Part shown: positions 43,920 to 51,171 of the stretch, one piece after another | How positions within the stretch are numbered: the first letter of the stretch is position 1 | Layout of the letters: every line of letters begins with the position of its first letter | DNA from: Pelomonas sp. SE-A7 | GTDB lineage: Bacteria; Pseudomonadota; Gammaproteobacteria; Burkholderiales; Burkholderiaceae_C | Length of the DNA: 64,000 bases | Direction of reading: 5' to 3' | Assembly: GCF_030345705.1 (NCBI RefSeq) | Contig: NZ_JAUASW010000002.1 | Span: 434,001 to 498,000 of the forward strand | Program-made: the position numbers and the translations under genes | Notes under the pieces: generated by a model | What the model was told of the DNA's origin: nothing | Databases searched by the model: none | Seen by the model: the letters and a program-made list of their open reading frames with translations, nothing else

Positions 43920-44441
43920 TCAGACCACGATTCGTACGAAGCGCTCGTTTCTTGCCAGCGCCTCCAGATCCAGCACCTGCCAGCGCCGCCCTTCGGCGTC
44001 GCGCATCAGGGCACCGGCATAGCGCGGACGCTGGGCCGGCAGCTCGCCGCCGTCCGGCTGCAGCTGCTCGTTGCCGCGCAGGCCCAGCAGGCGGTCCACC
44101 TGCAGGGCGCAATTCATGTGCAGGTCGGGGTTCAGTGTCACCAGGCGGCTGCCGCTGCCGGCCTGGCCGGCGGGCCTGAGACCCAGGAAGGCCGCCAGGT
44201 CGACGATGGTGAACAGCCCGCCGCGCAGATTGGCCACGCCGGCCAGCCAGGGCTCGGAATAGGCCACCTGCTTGAGCGGCACCGGCGTGAAGATCTCGGC
44301 CGCTTGGCCCAGCGAGAACAGCAGACCCACGCCCGCCACCTCGACGGCCAGCCAGCTGGCGGCGGTCGCCTGCTCGCGCGCCGCCTGCATGCGCTCGGCG
44401 AGCCGGTGCTGGAGTTCCCTCAGCGCTTCCTTGTTCGCCAC
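43920..44441 (-). CDS. pilI: CheW-like coupling protein PilI
   Basis: The 173-residue cytosolic protein has one CheW domain. Recognisable segments are VEVAGVGLLFSLGQAAEIFT, PWLAGVANLRGGLFTIVDLA and LVTLNPDLHMNCALQVDRLL. It couples the PilJ receptor to ChpA. It lies 5 bp after pilH and 42 bp before pilJ in the order expected for the Pil-Chp cluster. The ATG at 44441 gives a normal N-terminus with a short helical leader. Confidence 0.92.
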   Translation of the reverse strand: MANKEALRELQHRLAERMQAAREQATAASWLAVEVAGVGLLFSLGQAAEIFTPVPLKQVAYSEPWLAGVANLRGGLFTIVDLAAFLGLRPAGQAGSGSRLVTLNPDLHMNCALQVDRLLGLRGNEQLQPDGGELPAQRPRYAGALMRDAEGRRWQVLDLEALARNERFVRIVV

Positions 44442-44446
44442 GGTGC

Positions 44447-44812
44447 TCAGCCCAGGGCCTTGATCTTGGCGAGGAGTTCCTCCGCCTTGACCGGCTTGAC
44501 CACGTAATCACGGGCGCCCTGGCGGGTGGCCCAGACCCTGTCTGTCTCCTGGTTCTTGCTGGTGCACATGATCACCGGCACATCGGCGAAGCGCTCGTCG
44601 CGGGTGATGGAACGGGTCAGCTGGAAGCCGTTCTGGCCGGGCATCACCACGTCCATCAGGATCAGGTCGGGCTTGTCCTCGGCGAGCCGGGCCATGGCTT
44701 CCTCGCCGTTCTCGGCGGTGCGCACGCTGAAGCCGCGCTTGAGCAGCATCTCGCTCAGGTGGTGCAGCTCGGTCTTGGAATCGTCGACGAGCAGAATCTT
44801 CTGGATGGGCAT
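44447..44812 (-). CDS. pilH: Single-domain response regulator PilH
   Basis: The 121-residue product is a stand-alone CheY-like receiver. Acidic residues Asp10 and Asp11, phospho-acceptor Asp54 (LILMDVVMPGQNGF), Thr in MCTSK and Lys in DYVVKPVKAEEL form the standard active site. In Pseudomonas PilH opposes PilG in controlling the pilus motors and limits ChpA output. It lies 28 bp after pilG and 5 bp before pilI. Confidence 0.92.
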   Translation of the reverse strand: MPIQKILLVDDSKTELHHLSEMLLKRGFSVRTAENGEEAMARLAEDKPDLILMDVVMPGQNGFQLTRSITRDERFADVPVIMCTSKNQETDRVWATRQGARDYVVKPVKAEELLAKIKALG

Positions 44813-44840
44813 CGGGCTCTCCTCGGTCCTGCGGCGCGGC

Positions 44841-45260
44841 TCAGGCCGCAGGGCGGTGCTGCTGCACGGCCTGCAGCAGCTGGTCTTTGGTGAAGGGCTT
44901 GGTCAGGTAGTCCTGAGAGCCCACCATGCGGCCGCGCGCCTTGTCGAACAGGCCGTCCTTGCTGGACAGCATGATCACGGGCACGGTCGCGAAATGGGGG
45001 TTGCGCTTGATGATGGCGCAGGTCTGGTAGCCGTCCAGGCGCGGCATCAGGATGTCGCAGAACACCAGGTCGGGGTGGTAGTCGCTCAGCTTGGACAAGG
45101 CGTCAAAGCCGTCTTCGGCCAGCACGACCTCGTGGCCACCTTGCTTGAGAAAGATCTCGGCGCTGCGGCGAATCGTGTTGCTGTCGTCGATGACCAGCAC
45201 TTTCACGCTGGCCGGCGCGCCTTCGGGAGCAGAGACATCCAAACTCGTTCTCCTCGACAT
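44841..45260 (-). CDS. pilG: Single-domain response regulator PilG
   Basis: The 139-residue product is a CheY-like receiver with a 20-residue N-terminal leader. Asp25/Asp26 and phospho-acceptor Asp69 (LVFCDILMPRLDGYQTC) are clear, as is Lys in DYLTKPFTKDQL. PilG promotes pilus extension in response to ChpA phosphorylation. It lies 48 bp after the rubredoxin gene, an association often seen in betaproteobacteria, and heads the pilus chemosensory genes. Confidence 0.92.
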   Translation of the reverse strand: MSRRTSLDVSAPEGAPASVKVLVIDDSNTIRRSAEIFLKQGGHEVVLAEDGFDALSKLSDYHPDLVFCDILMPRLDGYQTCAIIKRNPHFATVPVIMLSSKDGLFDKARGRMVGSQDYLTKPFTKDQLLQAVQQHRPAA

Positions 45261-45308
45261 GCTGCGGGCCGCGGCCCGGGAATGGGGCTCAGAATCGCCG
45301 CTCGGCGA

Positions 45309-45482
45309 TCAGATGCGCACCATCTCGAAGTCTTCCTTGCGGGCGCCGCATTCGGGACAGGTCCAGTTCATGTCCACGTCGGCCCAGGCGGTACCCGGAG
45401 CAATGCCATGTTCGGGATCGCCGGCCGCCTCGTCATAGATCCAGCCGCAGATCAGGCACATCCAGGTACTCGGTTCGCTCAC
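45309..45482 (-). CDS. Rubredoxin
   Basis: The 57-residue product holds one Fe(Cys)4 centre through two motifs, CLICGWIYDEAAG near the start and CPECGARKEDFEMV at the end, each CxxC as required. It acts as a small one-electron carrier; the partner is unknown. The start is a GTG at 45482 (reading MSEPSTWMCLICG), which gives the usual rubredoxin length. An ATG further upstream would add about 36 residues that do not resemble the family. It begins the minus-strand transcript that continues into pilG. Confidence 0.9.
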   Translation of the reverse strand: MSEPSTWMCLICGWIYDEAAGDPEHGIAPGTAWADVDMNWTCPECGARKEDFEMVRI

Positions 45483-45504
45483 GATGGGTTCGTCACTCAG
45501 ATCA

Positions 45505-45525
45505 CTACAATGCCAAAGATTGTAG
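45505..45525 (-). promoter_or_regulatory. Palindrome in the divergent rubredoxin / thiD-like promoter region
   Basis: CTACAAT and ATTGTAG form a perfect 7 bp inverted repeat around a 7 nt spacer. It lies 23 bp upstream of the rubredoxin start. A candidate minus-strand promoter (GTCACA, 17 bp, TATAAG) lies just upstream of it. Shape and position fit a dimeric-regulator site, but no regulator is identified. Confidence 0.4.
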
Positions 45526-45664
45526 CCACGCCCATCCGGCCTCTTATAGAGAGAGAAAGCCCGCATGTGACGAGCTGTGAGGCCGTGCATTTTTACCGGC
45601 AGGCGTGGCGTTTTCGCCGCTTGCGGCCAGCTGCACTACAGTCAGGCAAAACCAGCGCCGCACC

Positions 45665-46654
45665 ATGAGCAAATCCGAGATCCCCGCCGGCGCCGAAATC
45701 GCGCCGCAGGACGAGCAGGAACCGCAATCGCCGGCCTGCGTGATGTCCTTCAACGCCAGCGAACCCAGCGGAGCCAGCGGCCTCGCCGGCGACATCGCCA
45801 CCATAGCTGCCATGGGCGCGCATTGCCTGCCCGTGGTCACGGCCGTGCTGCTGCGCGACACGGCCGAGGTGTTCGACCAGCATGTACTGGACAGCGACAC
45901 CGTGGTCGAGCAGGCCCGCAGCATCCTCGAGGACGTGACCATCACGGCCTGGAAGGTCGGCTTCCTGGGCAGCGCCGAGGGCGTCAGCGCCGTGGCCGAG
46001 GTGCTCAGCGACTACCCCGACGTGCCCCTGGTGGCCTACATGCCCTCCATTTCCTGGCTGGACGAGGAACAGCAGCAGAGCTACCTGGACGCGTTCCGCG
46101 AGCTGGTGCTGCCGCAAACCTCGATCCTGGTCGGCAACCACAAGACCCTCAGCGACTTCCTGCTGCCCGACTGGGACAGCGAGCGCCCGGCCTCGGCCCG
46201 GGAGCTGGCCGTGGCGGCCGGCCAGCATGGCACGGCCGTGGTGCTGGTGACCGGCATCAGCCTGCCCAACCAGTTCATCGACAACGTGCTGGCCAGCCCG
46301 CAGGGGCCGATCACCGGCGAGAAATTCGAGCGCTTCGAGACCAGCTTCATTGGCGCTGGCGACACCCTGTCGGCCTCGCTGGCCTCGCTGCTGGCCGTGG
46401 GCGTCGAAGCCCATGAGGCGGTGGCCGAGGCCCTGGCCTTCCTGGATCAGTCGCTGGACGCCGGCTTCCGGCCCGGCATGGGCAATGTCGTGCCGGATCG
46501 CTTCTTCTGGGCCCTGCCGCCCGAGGGCGAGGACGCCGAGCAGCTGGCGGCCGAGAACCCGCTGGCCTTTGCGGCCGCCGAGACCGACGATGAAGAAGAA
46601 GAGGACGAGGCACCGGCCGAAGCACCGGCCCGCAGCCCTCGTCGAATGCACTAG
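45665..46654 (+). CDS. thiD: Phosphomethylpyrimidine kinase-like protein (ThiD family)
   Basis: The 329-residue product has a ribokinase-like fold similar to hydroxymethylpyrimidine (phosphate) kinase of thiamine synthesis. SFNASEPSGASGLAGDIATI aligns with the usual ThiD start, WKVGFLG with KIGML, and the anion-hole motif is FIGAGDTLSASLASL. An N-terminal extension of about 45 residues and a very acidic C-terminal tail (ETDDEEEEDEAP) are not typical of E. coli ThiD. Substrate residues may have shifted. The ATG at 45665 is preferred, as the upstream frame is unlike the family. It is followed by hemL after 14 bp, an association seen in Burkholderiales. Confidence 0.8.
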   Translation: MSKSEIPAGAEIAPQDEQEPQSPACVMSFNASEPSGASGLAGDIATIAAMGAHCLPVVTAVLLRDTAEVFDQHVLDSDTVVEQARSILEDVTITAWKVGFLGSAEGVSAVAEVLSDYPDVPLVAYMPSISWLDEEQQQSYLDAFRELVLPQTSILVGNHKTLSDFLLPDWDSERPASARELAVAAGQHGTAVVLVTGISLPNQFIDNVLASPQGPITGEKFERFETSFIGAGDTLSASLASLLAVGVEAHEAVAEALAFLDQSLDAGFRPGMGNVVPDRFFWALPPEGEDAEQLAAENPLAFAAAETDDEEEEDEAPAEAPARSPRRMH

Positions 46655-46668
46655 AAGATCCCCTCCCC

Positions 46669-47952
46669 ATGAGCAACCAGAGCCTGTTTGAACGCGCCCA
46701 GCGCGTCATCCCCGGCGGCGTCAACTCGCCGGTGCGCGCCTTTCGCGCCGTCGGCGGCACGCCGCGTTTCATCACCCGTGGCGAAGGCGCCTACATCGTC
46801 GATGCCGAGGGCAAGCGCTACATAGACTACATAGGCTCCTGGGGTCCGATGATCCTGGGCCACGGCCATCCGGCCGTGCTGGAAGCCGTGCTGTCGGCCG
46901 CCCGCGAGGGCTTCAGCTATGGCGCGCCGACCGAGCGCGAAATCGAGCTGGCCGAGGAAATCATCAAGCTGGTGCCCAGCATCGAGCAGGTGCGCCTGGT
47001 CAGCTCGGGCACCGAGGCGACCATGAGCGCGATCCGTCTGGCGCGCGGTGCCACCGGCCGCAGCAAGTTCATCAAGTTCGAGGGCTGCTACCACGGCCAC
47101 ACCGACTCGCTGCTGGTCAAGGCCGGCTCGGGCCTGGCCACCTTCGGCCACCCGACCAGCGCCGGCGTGCCGGCCGAAGTGGCCCAGCACACACTGGTGC
47201 TCGAGTACAACAACTTGCAGCAACTGGAAGAGGCCTTCCAGCTGCACGGCAGGGAACTGGCCTGCGTGATCATCGAGCCGATTGCCGGCAACATGAACTT
47301 CGTGCGCGCCGCCCTGCCCTTCATGAAGCGGCTGCGCGAGCTGTGCACCGAGCACGGCGCCCTGCTGGTGTTCGACGAGGTGATGACCGGCTTCCGCGTC
47401 GGCCTGCATTCGGCCCAGGGCCACTACGCCTCGCTGCTGCCCGGCTTCAAGCCCGATGTCTCGGTGTTCGGCAAGGTGATAGGCGGCGGCATGCCGCTGG
47501 CGGCCTTCGGCGCGAGCCGCGAGATCATGGCCAATCTGGCGCCGCTGGGCGGCGTCTACCAGGCCGGCACGCTGAGCGGCAACCCGGTCGCCACCGCCTG
47601 CGGCCTGGCCACGCTGCGCGAGATCCAGAAGCCCGGCTTCTTCGAATCGCTGTCCAGCAAGACGCAAACCCTGGTCGACGGCCTCAGGCAGGTGGCCGCG
47701 GACAACGGCGTGCCCTTCAGCGCCGACTGCCAGGGCGGCATGTTCGGCTTCTTCCTGATGGACCCGCTGCCGCAGAACTACCAGACGGTGATGACGACGG
47801 ACAAGGAGCGCTTCAACCGCTTCTTCCACGCCATGCTGGACGCCGGCGTCTACCTGGCCCCGGCGCTGTACGAGGCGGGCTTCGTCTCGTCTGCCCACAG
47901 CGAGGCCGACATCGCCGCCACGCTGGCCGCCGCCCGCCAGGCCCTGAAGTGA
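46669..47952 (+). CDS. hemL: Glutamate-1-semialdehyde 2,1-aminomutase
   Basis: This PLP enzyme makes 5-aminolevulinate, the first dedicated tetrapyrrole precursor, in the C5 pathway. The 427-residue product has VSSGTEATMSAIRLARGATG near residue 111, FDEVMTGFRVGL near 235 and the PLP lysine Lys269 in VFGKVIGGGMP. Length is normal. It starts 14 bp after the thiD-like gene. Its TGA overlaps the GTG start of the next gene by 4 bp. Haem demand for the cytochrome oxidase encoded nearby makes physiological sense, but no regulatory link is seen. Confidence 0.97.
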   Translation: MSNQSLFERAQRVIPGGVNSPVRAFRAVGGTPRFITRGEGAYIVDAEGKRYIDYIGSWGPMILGHGHPAVLEAVLSAAREGFSYGAPTEREIELAEEIIKLVPSIEQVRLVSSGTEATMSAIRLARGATGRSKFIKFEGCYHGHTDSLLVKAGSGLATFGHPTSAGVPAEVAQHTLVLEYNNLQQLEEAFQLHGRELACVIIEPIAGNMNFVRAALPFMKRLRELCTEHGALLVFDEVMTGFRVGLHSAQGHYASLLPGFKPDVSVFGKVIGGGMPLAAFGASREIMANLAPLGGVYQAGTLSGNPVATACGLATLREIQKPGFFESLSSKTQTLVDGLRQVAADNGVPFSADCQGGMFGFFLMDPLPQNYQTVMTTDKERFNRFFHAMLDAGVYLAPALYEAGFVSSAHSEADIAATLAAARQALK

Positions 47953-48620
47953 CCACCGCGCTGGACAACCGCCGCTTCGCCGCGGTGGTGTTCGACATGG
48001 ACGGCCTGCTGCTCGATTCCGAGCGGCCCATCCGCGAGGTCTGGCTGCGCCTGGCCGCGGCCGACGGCATCGCCATGAGCGAGGCCGACTATGCCCTGAC
48101 CGTGGGCCGCAACCGCCAGGACACGATACAGCTGGTGACCCAGCGCTTCGGCTCGGTGGCCGCGGCCGAGGCCATGTTCGAACGCGTCGACGCCGAGCTG
48201 GCGAAGCGCGAGGAACGCTTCGAGCTGATGCCCGGCGCCCTGGCCCTGCTGCAGGCCCTGGCCGAGCGCCGCGTGCCGCTGGCCCTGGCCTCCTCGACCC
48301 ACCACGCCAAGGTGCTGGAGCGGCTCCGCGCCGCCGGCCTGATCGACTTCTTCGCGGCCATCCACGGCGGCGACCAGGTGCTGCGCGGCAAGCCGCATCC
48401 CGACCTGTTCCTGCTGGCGGCCCAGAGCCTGGGCCTGGCGCCCGAGAGCTGCCTGGTCTTCGAAGACTCGGCCTATGGCGCCCAGGGCGCGCTGGCCGCC
48501 GGCATGGGCGTGGGCCTGGTGCCCGACCTGAAGCAGCCTGATGCCGAGATCGCCGCACAATGCCTGGTGCTGGGCTCGCTGGACCAAGCCCTGCCCCGAC
48601 TCCCTGCCTGGTTCGACTGA
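47949..48620 (+). CDS. HAD-superfamily phosphatase (beta-phosphoglucomutase-like)
   Basis: The 223-residue product has HAD motif I FDMDGLLLDSE, motif II in ALASSTHHAK, Lys in RGKPHPDLFLLA and motif IV in VFEDSAYGAQGALAAGM, with a helical cap between. It is predicted to dephosphorylate a small metabolite; the substrate is not evident. Translation starts at a GTG that overlaps the hemL stop as GTGA, so coupling is likely. No in-frame ATG precedes motif I without entering hemL. It is followed by mpl after 5 bp. Confidence 0.88.
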   Translation: MTTALDNRRFAAVVFDMDGLLLDSERPIREVWLRLAAADGIAMSEADYALTVGRNRQDTIQLVTQRFGSVAAAEAMFERVDAELAKREERFELMPGALALLQALAERRVPLALASSTHHAKVLERLRAAGLIDFFAAIHGGDQVLRGKPHPDLFLLAAQSLGLAPESCLVFEDSAYGAQGALAAGMGVGLVPDLKQPDAEIAAQCLVLGSLDQALPRLPAWFD

Positions 48621-48625
48621 CTGAC

Positions 48626-49999
48626 ATGCATATCCATATCCTCGGCATCTGCGGCACCTTCATGGGCGGCCTCGCCGCGCTGGCCCGCGAGGCCGGCCAC
48701 CGCGTCACCGGCTGCGATGCCAACGTCTACCCGCCCATGTCCACCCAGCTGGAGCAGCTGGGCATAGAGCTGATCACCGGCTTCGGCGCCGAGCAGCTGG
48801 AGCTCAAGCCCGACCTGTTCGTGATCGGCAATGTGGTGACCCGCTCCAGCGAAGGCCGCTTCCCGCTGATGGAAGCCATCCTGGACCGCGGCCTGCCCTA
48901 CACCAGCGGCCCGCAGTGGCTGGCCCAGAACCTCCTGCAGGGCCGCCATGTGCTGGCCGTGGCCGGCACCCATGGCAAGACCACGACCACCTCGATGCTG
49001 GCCTGGATCCTCGAACACGCCGGCCTGCAGCCGGGCTTCCTGGTCGGCGGCGTGCCGGAGAACTTCGGCGTCTCCGCAAGGCTCGGCGCTGGCGCGCCTT
49101 TCGTGATCGAAGCGGATGAGTACGACACTGCCTTCTTCGACAAGCGCAGCAAGTTCGTCCACTACCGGCCGCGCACCGCCATCCTGAACAACCTCGAGTT
49201 CGACCACGCCGACATCTTTGCCGACCTGGCCGCCATCGAGACCCAGTTCCACCACCTGGTCCGCACCGTGCCGGCGAGCGGCCGCATCGTCGTCAATGCC
49301 CGCGAGGAGTCGCTGCAGCGCGTGCTGAACCGCGGCTGCTGGAGCGAAGTGCAGCGCTTCGGCGCCCGCAAGGAAGAGCCCGGCGCCCTGCGTGCCCGCG
49401 GCGAGCCCCAGGCCTTCGACGTGCTGCGCGGCAGCCTGAAGGTCGCGCGGGTCGAATGGGAACTGGCCGGCGAGCACAACCAGCTGAACGCGCTGGCCGC
49501 CATTGCCGCGGCCGAGCACCTGGGCGTCACGCCCGAGCAGTCGGCCGCCGCGCTGCGCGAGTTCCGCAACGTCAAGCGCCGACTGGAGCTGCGCGGCGAG
49601 GCCGCGGGCGTCAAGGTCTACGACGACTTCGCCCATCACCCCACGGCCATACGCACCACGGTCAACGGCCTGCGCCGCCGCATCGAGCCGGCCGAGCGCA
49701 TCCTGGCCGTGTTCGAGCCCCGCTCCAACACCATGAAGCTGGGCACGATGAAGGCGCAGCTGCCCTGGGCCCTGGAAGAGGCCGACCTGAGTTTCTGCAA
49801 CCAGGATGGCCTGACTTGGGACGCCACCGAAGCCCTGCTGCCGTTGGGCGCGCAAGGCCTGGTCGGCGCCAATGCCGATGCCCTGGTGGCCATGGTCGTC
49901 AAGGCTGCCAAGCCCGGCGACCACATCCTGTGCATGAGCAATGGCGGCTTCGGTGGCATCCACCAGAAGCTGCTCGACGCGCTGAGCAAGAAAGGCTGA
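48626..49999 (+). CDS. mpl: UDP-N-acetylmuramate:L-alanyl-gamma-D-glutamyl-meso-diaminopimelate ligase
   Basis: This cytosolic ATP-dependent Mur ligase reattaches the recycled murein tripeptide to UDP-MurNAc. The 457-residue product starts with MHIHILGICGTFMGGLAALA and has the P-loop GTHGKTTTTSM at residues 114-124, the metal/ligase segment FVIEADEYDTAFFDKRSKFV and YDDFAHHPTAI, all diagnostic of Mpl. Length is normal. The ATG at 48626 begins at the first conserved strand and lies 5 bp after the HAD gene stop. It is followed by a GNAT gene after 7 bp. Confidence 0.96.
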   Translation: MHIHILGICGTFMGGLAALAREAGHRVTGCDANVYPPMSTQLEQLGIELITGFGAEQLELKPDLFVIGNVVTRSSEGRFPLMEAILDRGLPYTSGPQWLAQNLLQGRHVLAVAGTHGKTTTTSMLAWILEHAGLQPGFLVGGVPENFGVSARLGAGAPFVIEADEYDTAFFDKRSKFVHYRPRTAILNNLEFDHADIFADLAAIETQFHHLVRTVPASGRIVVNAREESLQRVLNRGCWSEVQRFGARKEEPGALRARGEPQAFDVLRGSLKVARVEWELAGEHNQLNALAAIAAAEHLGVTPEQSAAALREFRNVKRRLELRGEAAGVKVYDDFAHHPTAIRTTVNGLRRRIEPAERILAVFEPRSNTMKLGTMKAQLPWALEEADLSFCNQDGLTWDATEALLPLGAQGLVGANADALVAMVVKAAKPGDHILCMSNGGFGGIHQKLLDALSKKG

Positions 50000-50006
50000 G
50001 CCCGCC

Positions 50007-50549
50007 ATGATCCGTAGCAAACGAGTCGGCCTGCGCCACGCCACCGAAGCCGACCTGCCCTTGCTGATCCAGGCCTCGGCCGACCCGGCCGCGCGGGGCG
50101 ACTTCCTGCCGGACCGCATGCGCAGCCCGGGCGATGTGGCCAAGCAGTTCGCCGAGAACGGCTTCTCGTCGGACGAGTACGAGATGCTGGTGATCTGTGA
50201 TGAGCAAGGTCGCGTCATCGGCAACGTGGTGCATTTCCGCGCCCGCAGCCGCTACACCACGGCCCGCGAGATCGGTTGGACCATCTTCGATCCCGCGCTG
50301 CGCGGCCAGGGCTATGCCAGCGAGGCGGCCGGCCTGCTGGTCGACTACCTGTTCAACAACTTCCAGCAGGTCTACCGGCTGGAATGCACGGTCTCCGTGC
50401 TCAACCAGCCTTCGCGCGGCGTGGCCGAGAAGATCGGCTTCAAGCACGAGGCCCTGGCCCGCGGACTTCTGTACGTGAAGGGCCAGCCGGTGGATGCGCA
50501 TACCTTCGGGCTGATCAGGCCGGATTGGGAAGCCAGGCGCGGCGGGTGA
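50007..50549 (+). CDS. GNAT-family N-acetyltransferase (RimJ/RimL-like)
   Basis: The 180-residue product is a GNAT acetyltransferase of the RimJ/RimL type. It starts LRHATEADLPLLIQASADPA and contains the acetyl-CoA motif PALRGQGYASEAAGLLVDYL near residue 95, then LECTVSVLNQPSRGVAEKIG. The substrate, perhaps an N-terminal or small-molecule amine, is unknown. It is the last gene of the plus-strand run that starts with the thiD-like gene, 7 bp after mpl. No terminator with a T-tract follows; instead there is a structured repeat region. Confidence 0.88.
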   Translation: MIRSKRVGLRHATEADLPLLIQASADPAARGDFLPDRMRSPGDVAKQFAENGFSSDEYEMLVICDEQGRVIGNVVHFRARSRYTTAREIGWTIFDPALRGQGYASEAAGLLVDYLFNNFQQVYRLECTVSVLNQPSRGVAEKIGFKHEALARGLLYVKGQPVDAHTFGLIRPDWEARRGG

Positions 50550-50596
50550 GGCGGTAGAGCACCTGGCGGTCTGCGGAGGCTGTGCGGGCTCAGCCG

Positions 50597-50815
50597 TGGC
50601 CAGGCTTGCCGGCGGGCCCGGAGGCGGCGGTCGGCCCAAGGGCCGACTCCCTTGCGATGCTCGGAGCCCGGGACGGGCGCGAAACTCACTACGCTCCCTT
50701 CGGTGCGCTCCGTTCAGACAGTCGCGCCCAGTCAGTTGAACGAGGCGCGCAAGCGCGCGTCCCGGACTCCTGTGCTTCTCAGCACCGCCAAAGGGCCCGC
50801 CGGCAAGCCAGGCCA
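50597..50815 (+). repeat. Structured repeat element, copy 1
   Basis: This element of about 219 bp is closed by terminal inverted repeats: 50597-50619 pairs with 50793-50815 (23 bp, one mismatch). Inside are a local hairpin (GTCGGCC-CAAG-GGCCGAC, 50630-50647), a conserved core (50629-50720) and a GCGCGC-AA-GCGCGC hairpin near 50744-50757. The core recurs in inverted orientation in copy 2 at 50972-51063, so the two cores form an imperfect 92 bp inverted repeat. No coding potential is seen. Confidence 0.85.
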
Positions 50816-50868
50816 CAGCCGAGCGAACCGAAGTGGTCAGCTGAGACGCGCATGCCACGACGGTGCCA

Positions 50869-51101
50869 GAGGCCCGGCCCTGCCCACTCGGCGGCGCATG
50901 CGGGCAGCCGAGAGCGCAGCAGCCCGGGTCGGCGCGCGAATGCGCGCTTCAACTTCTGACTTGGCGCACCTTGTCTGAACGGAGCGCACCGAAGGGAGCG
51001 AAGTGAGTTGTGCGCCACGACCCGGGCTGCGAGCACCGAGGGCAGTCGGCCCTTGGGCCGACCTGCACGCCTGCGCCGCCGAGTGGGCAGGGCCGGGCCT
51101 C
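50869..51101 (-). repeat. Structured repeat element, copy 2 (inverted)
   Basis: This element of about 233 bp has the same architecture as copy 1, read on the minus strand. Terminal inverted repeats 50869-50898 and 51072-51101 match perfectly over 30 bp. The core (51063 down to 50972) matches copy 1, including the identical GTCGGCC/GGCCGAC hairpin and 37 of 38 bases at 50972-51009. The closing stem sequence differs completely from that of copy 1 while staying self-complementary, which points to conservation of structure rather than sequence. Confidence 0.85.
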
Positions 51102-51120
51102 CCCGACGAACCATGAGCGC

Positions 51121-51150
51121 AAACAAAAAAGGCCCGCCGAAGCGGGCCTT
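51121..51150 (-). terminator. Rho-independent terminator of the metalloprotease gene
   Basis: A perfect 9 bp stem (AAGGCCCGC at 51129-51137 with GCGGGCCTT at 51142-51150) has a tetraloop and is followed on the minus strand by TTTTTT and then GTTT (51121-51130). It lies 21 bp past the stop codon of the metalloprotease gene. Confidence 0.92.
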
Positions 51151-51171
51151 CACATTTCCAACACCGAAAGA

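Larger units (their letters stand above)
50550..51171. other. 622 bp gene-free convergent region with nested inverted repeats
   Basis: This region lies between the ends of two convergent genes. It is filled by two related repeat elements in opposite orientation (50597-50815 and 50869-51101) and, at its right end, the terminator of the metalloprotease gene. Short open frames exist on the plus strand (for example 50582-50959), but they have no ribosome site, are Arg/Pro/Ala-rich and run through the repeats, so I do not call them genes. Confidence 0.85.

Noticed and set aside
45483..45664. Possible TPP riboswitch upstream of the thiD-like gene
   Set aside because: I could not find the conserved CUGAGA and related core elements of a THI-box in the 182 bp region.
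50582..50978. Two open frames (50582-50959 and 50652-50978) in the repeat region
   Set aside because: They run through inverted repeats, have no ribosome site and no protein-like composition.
50550..51171. Insertion sequence or CRISPR array
   Set aside because: There is no transposase frame, and the repeats are two inverted copies rather than many direct repeats with spacers.
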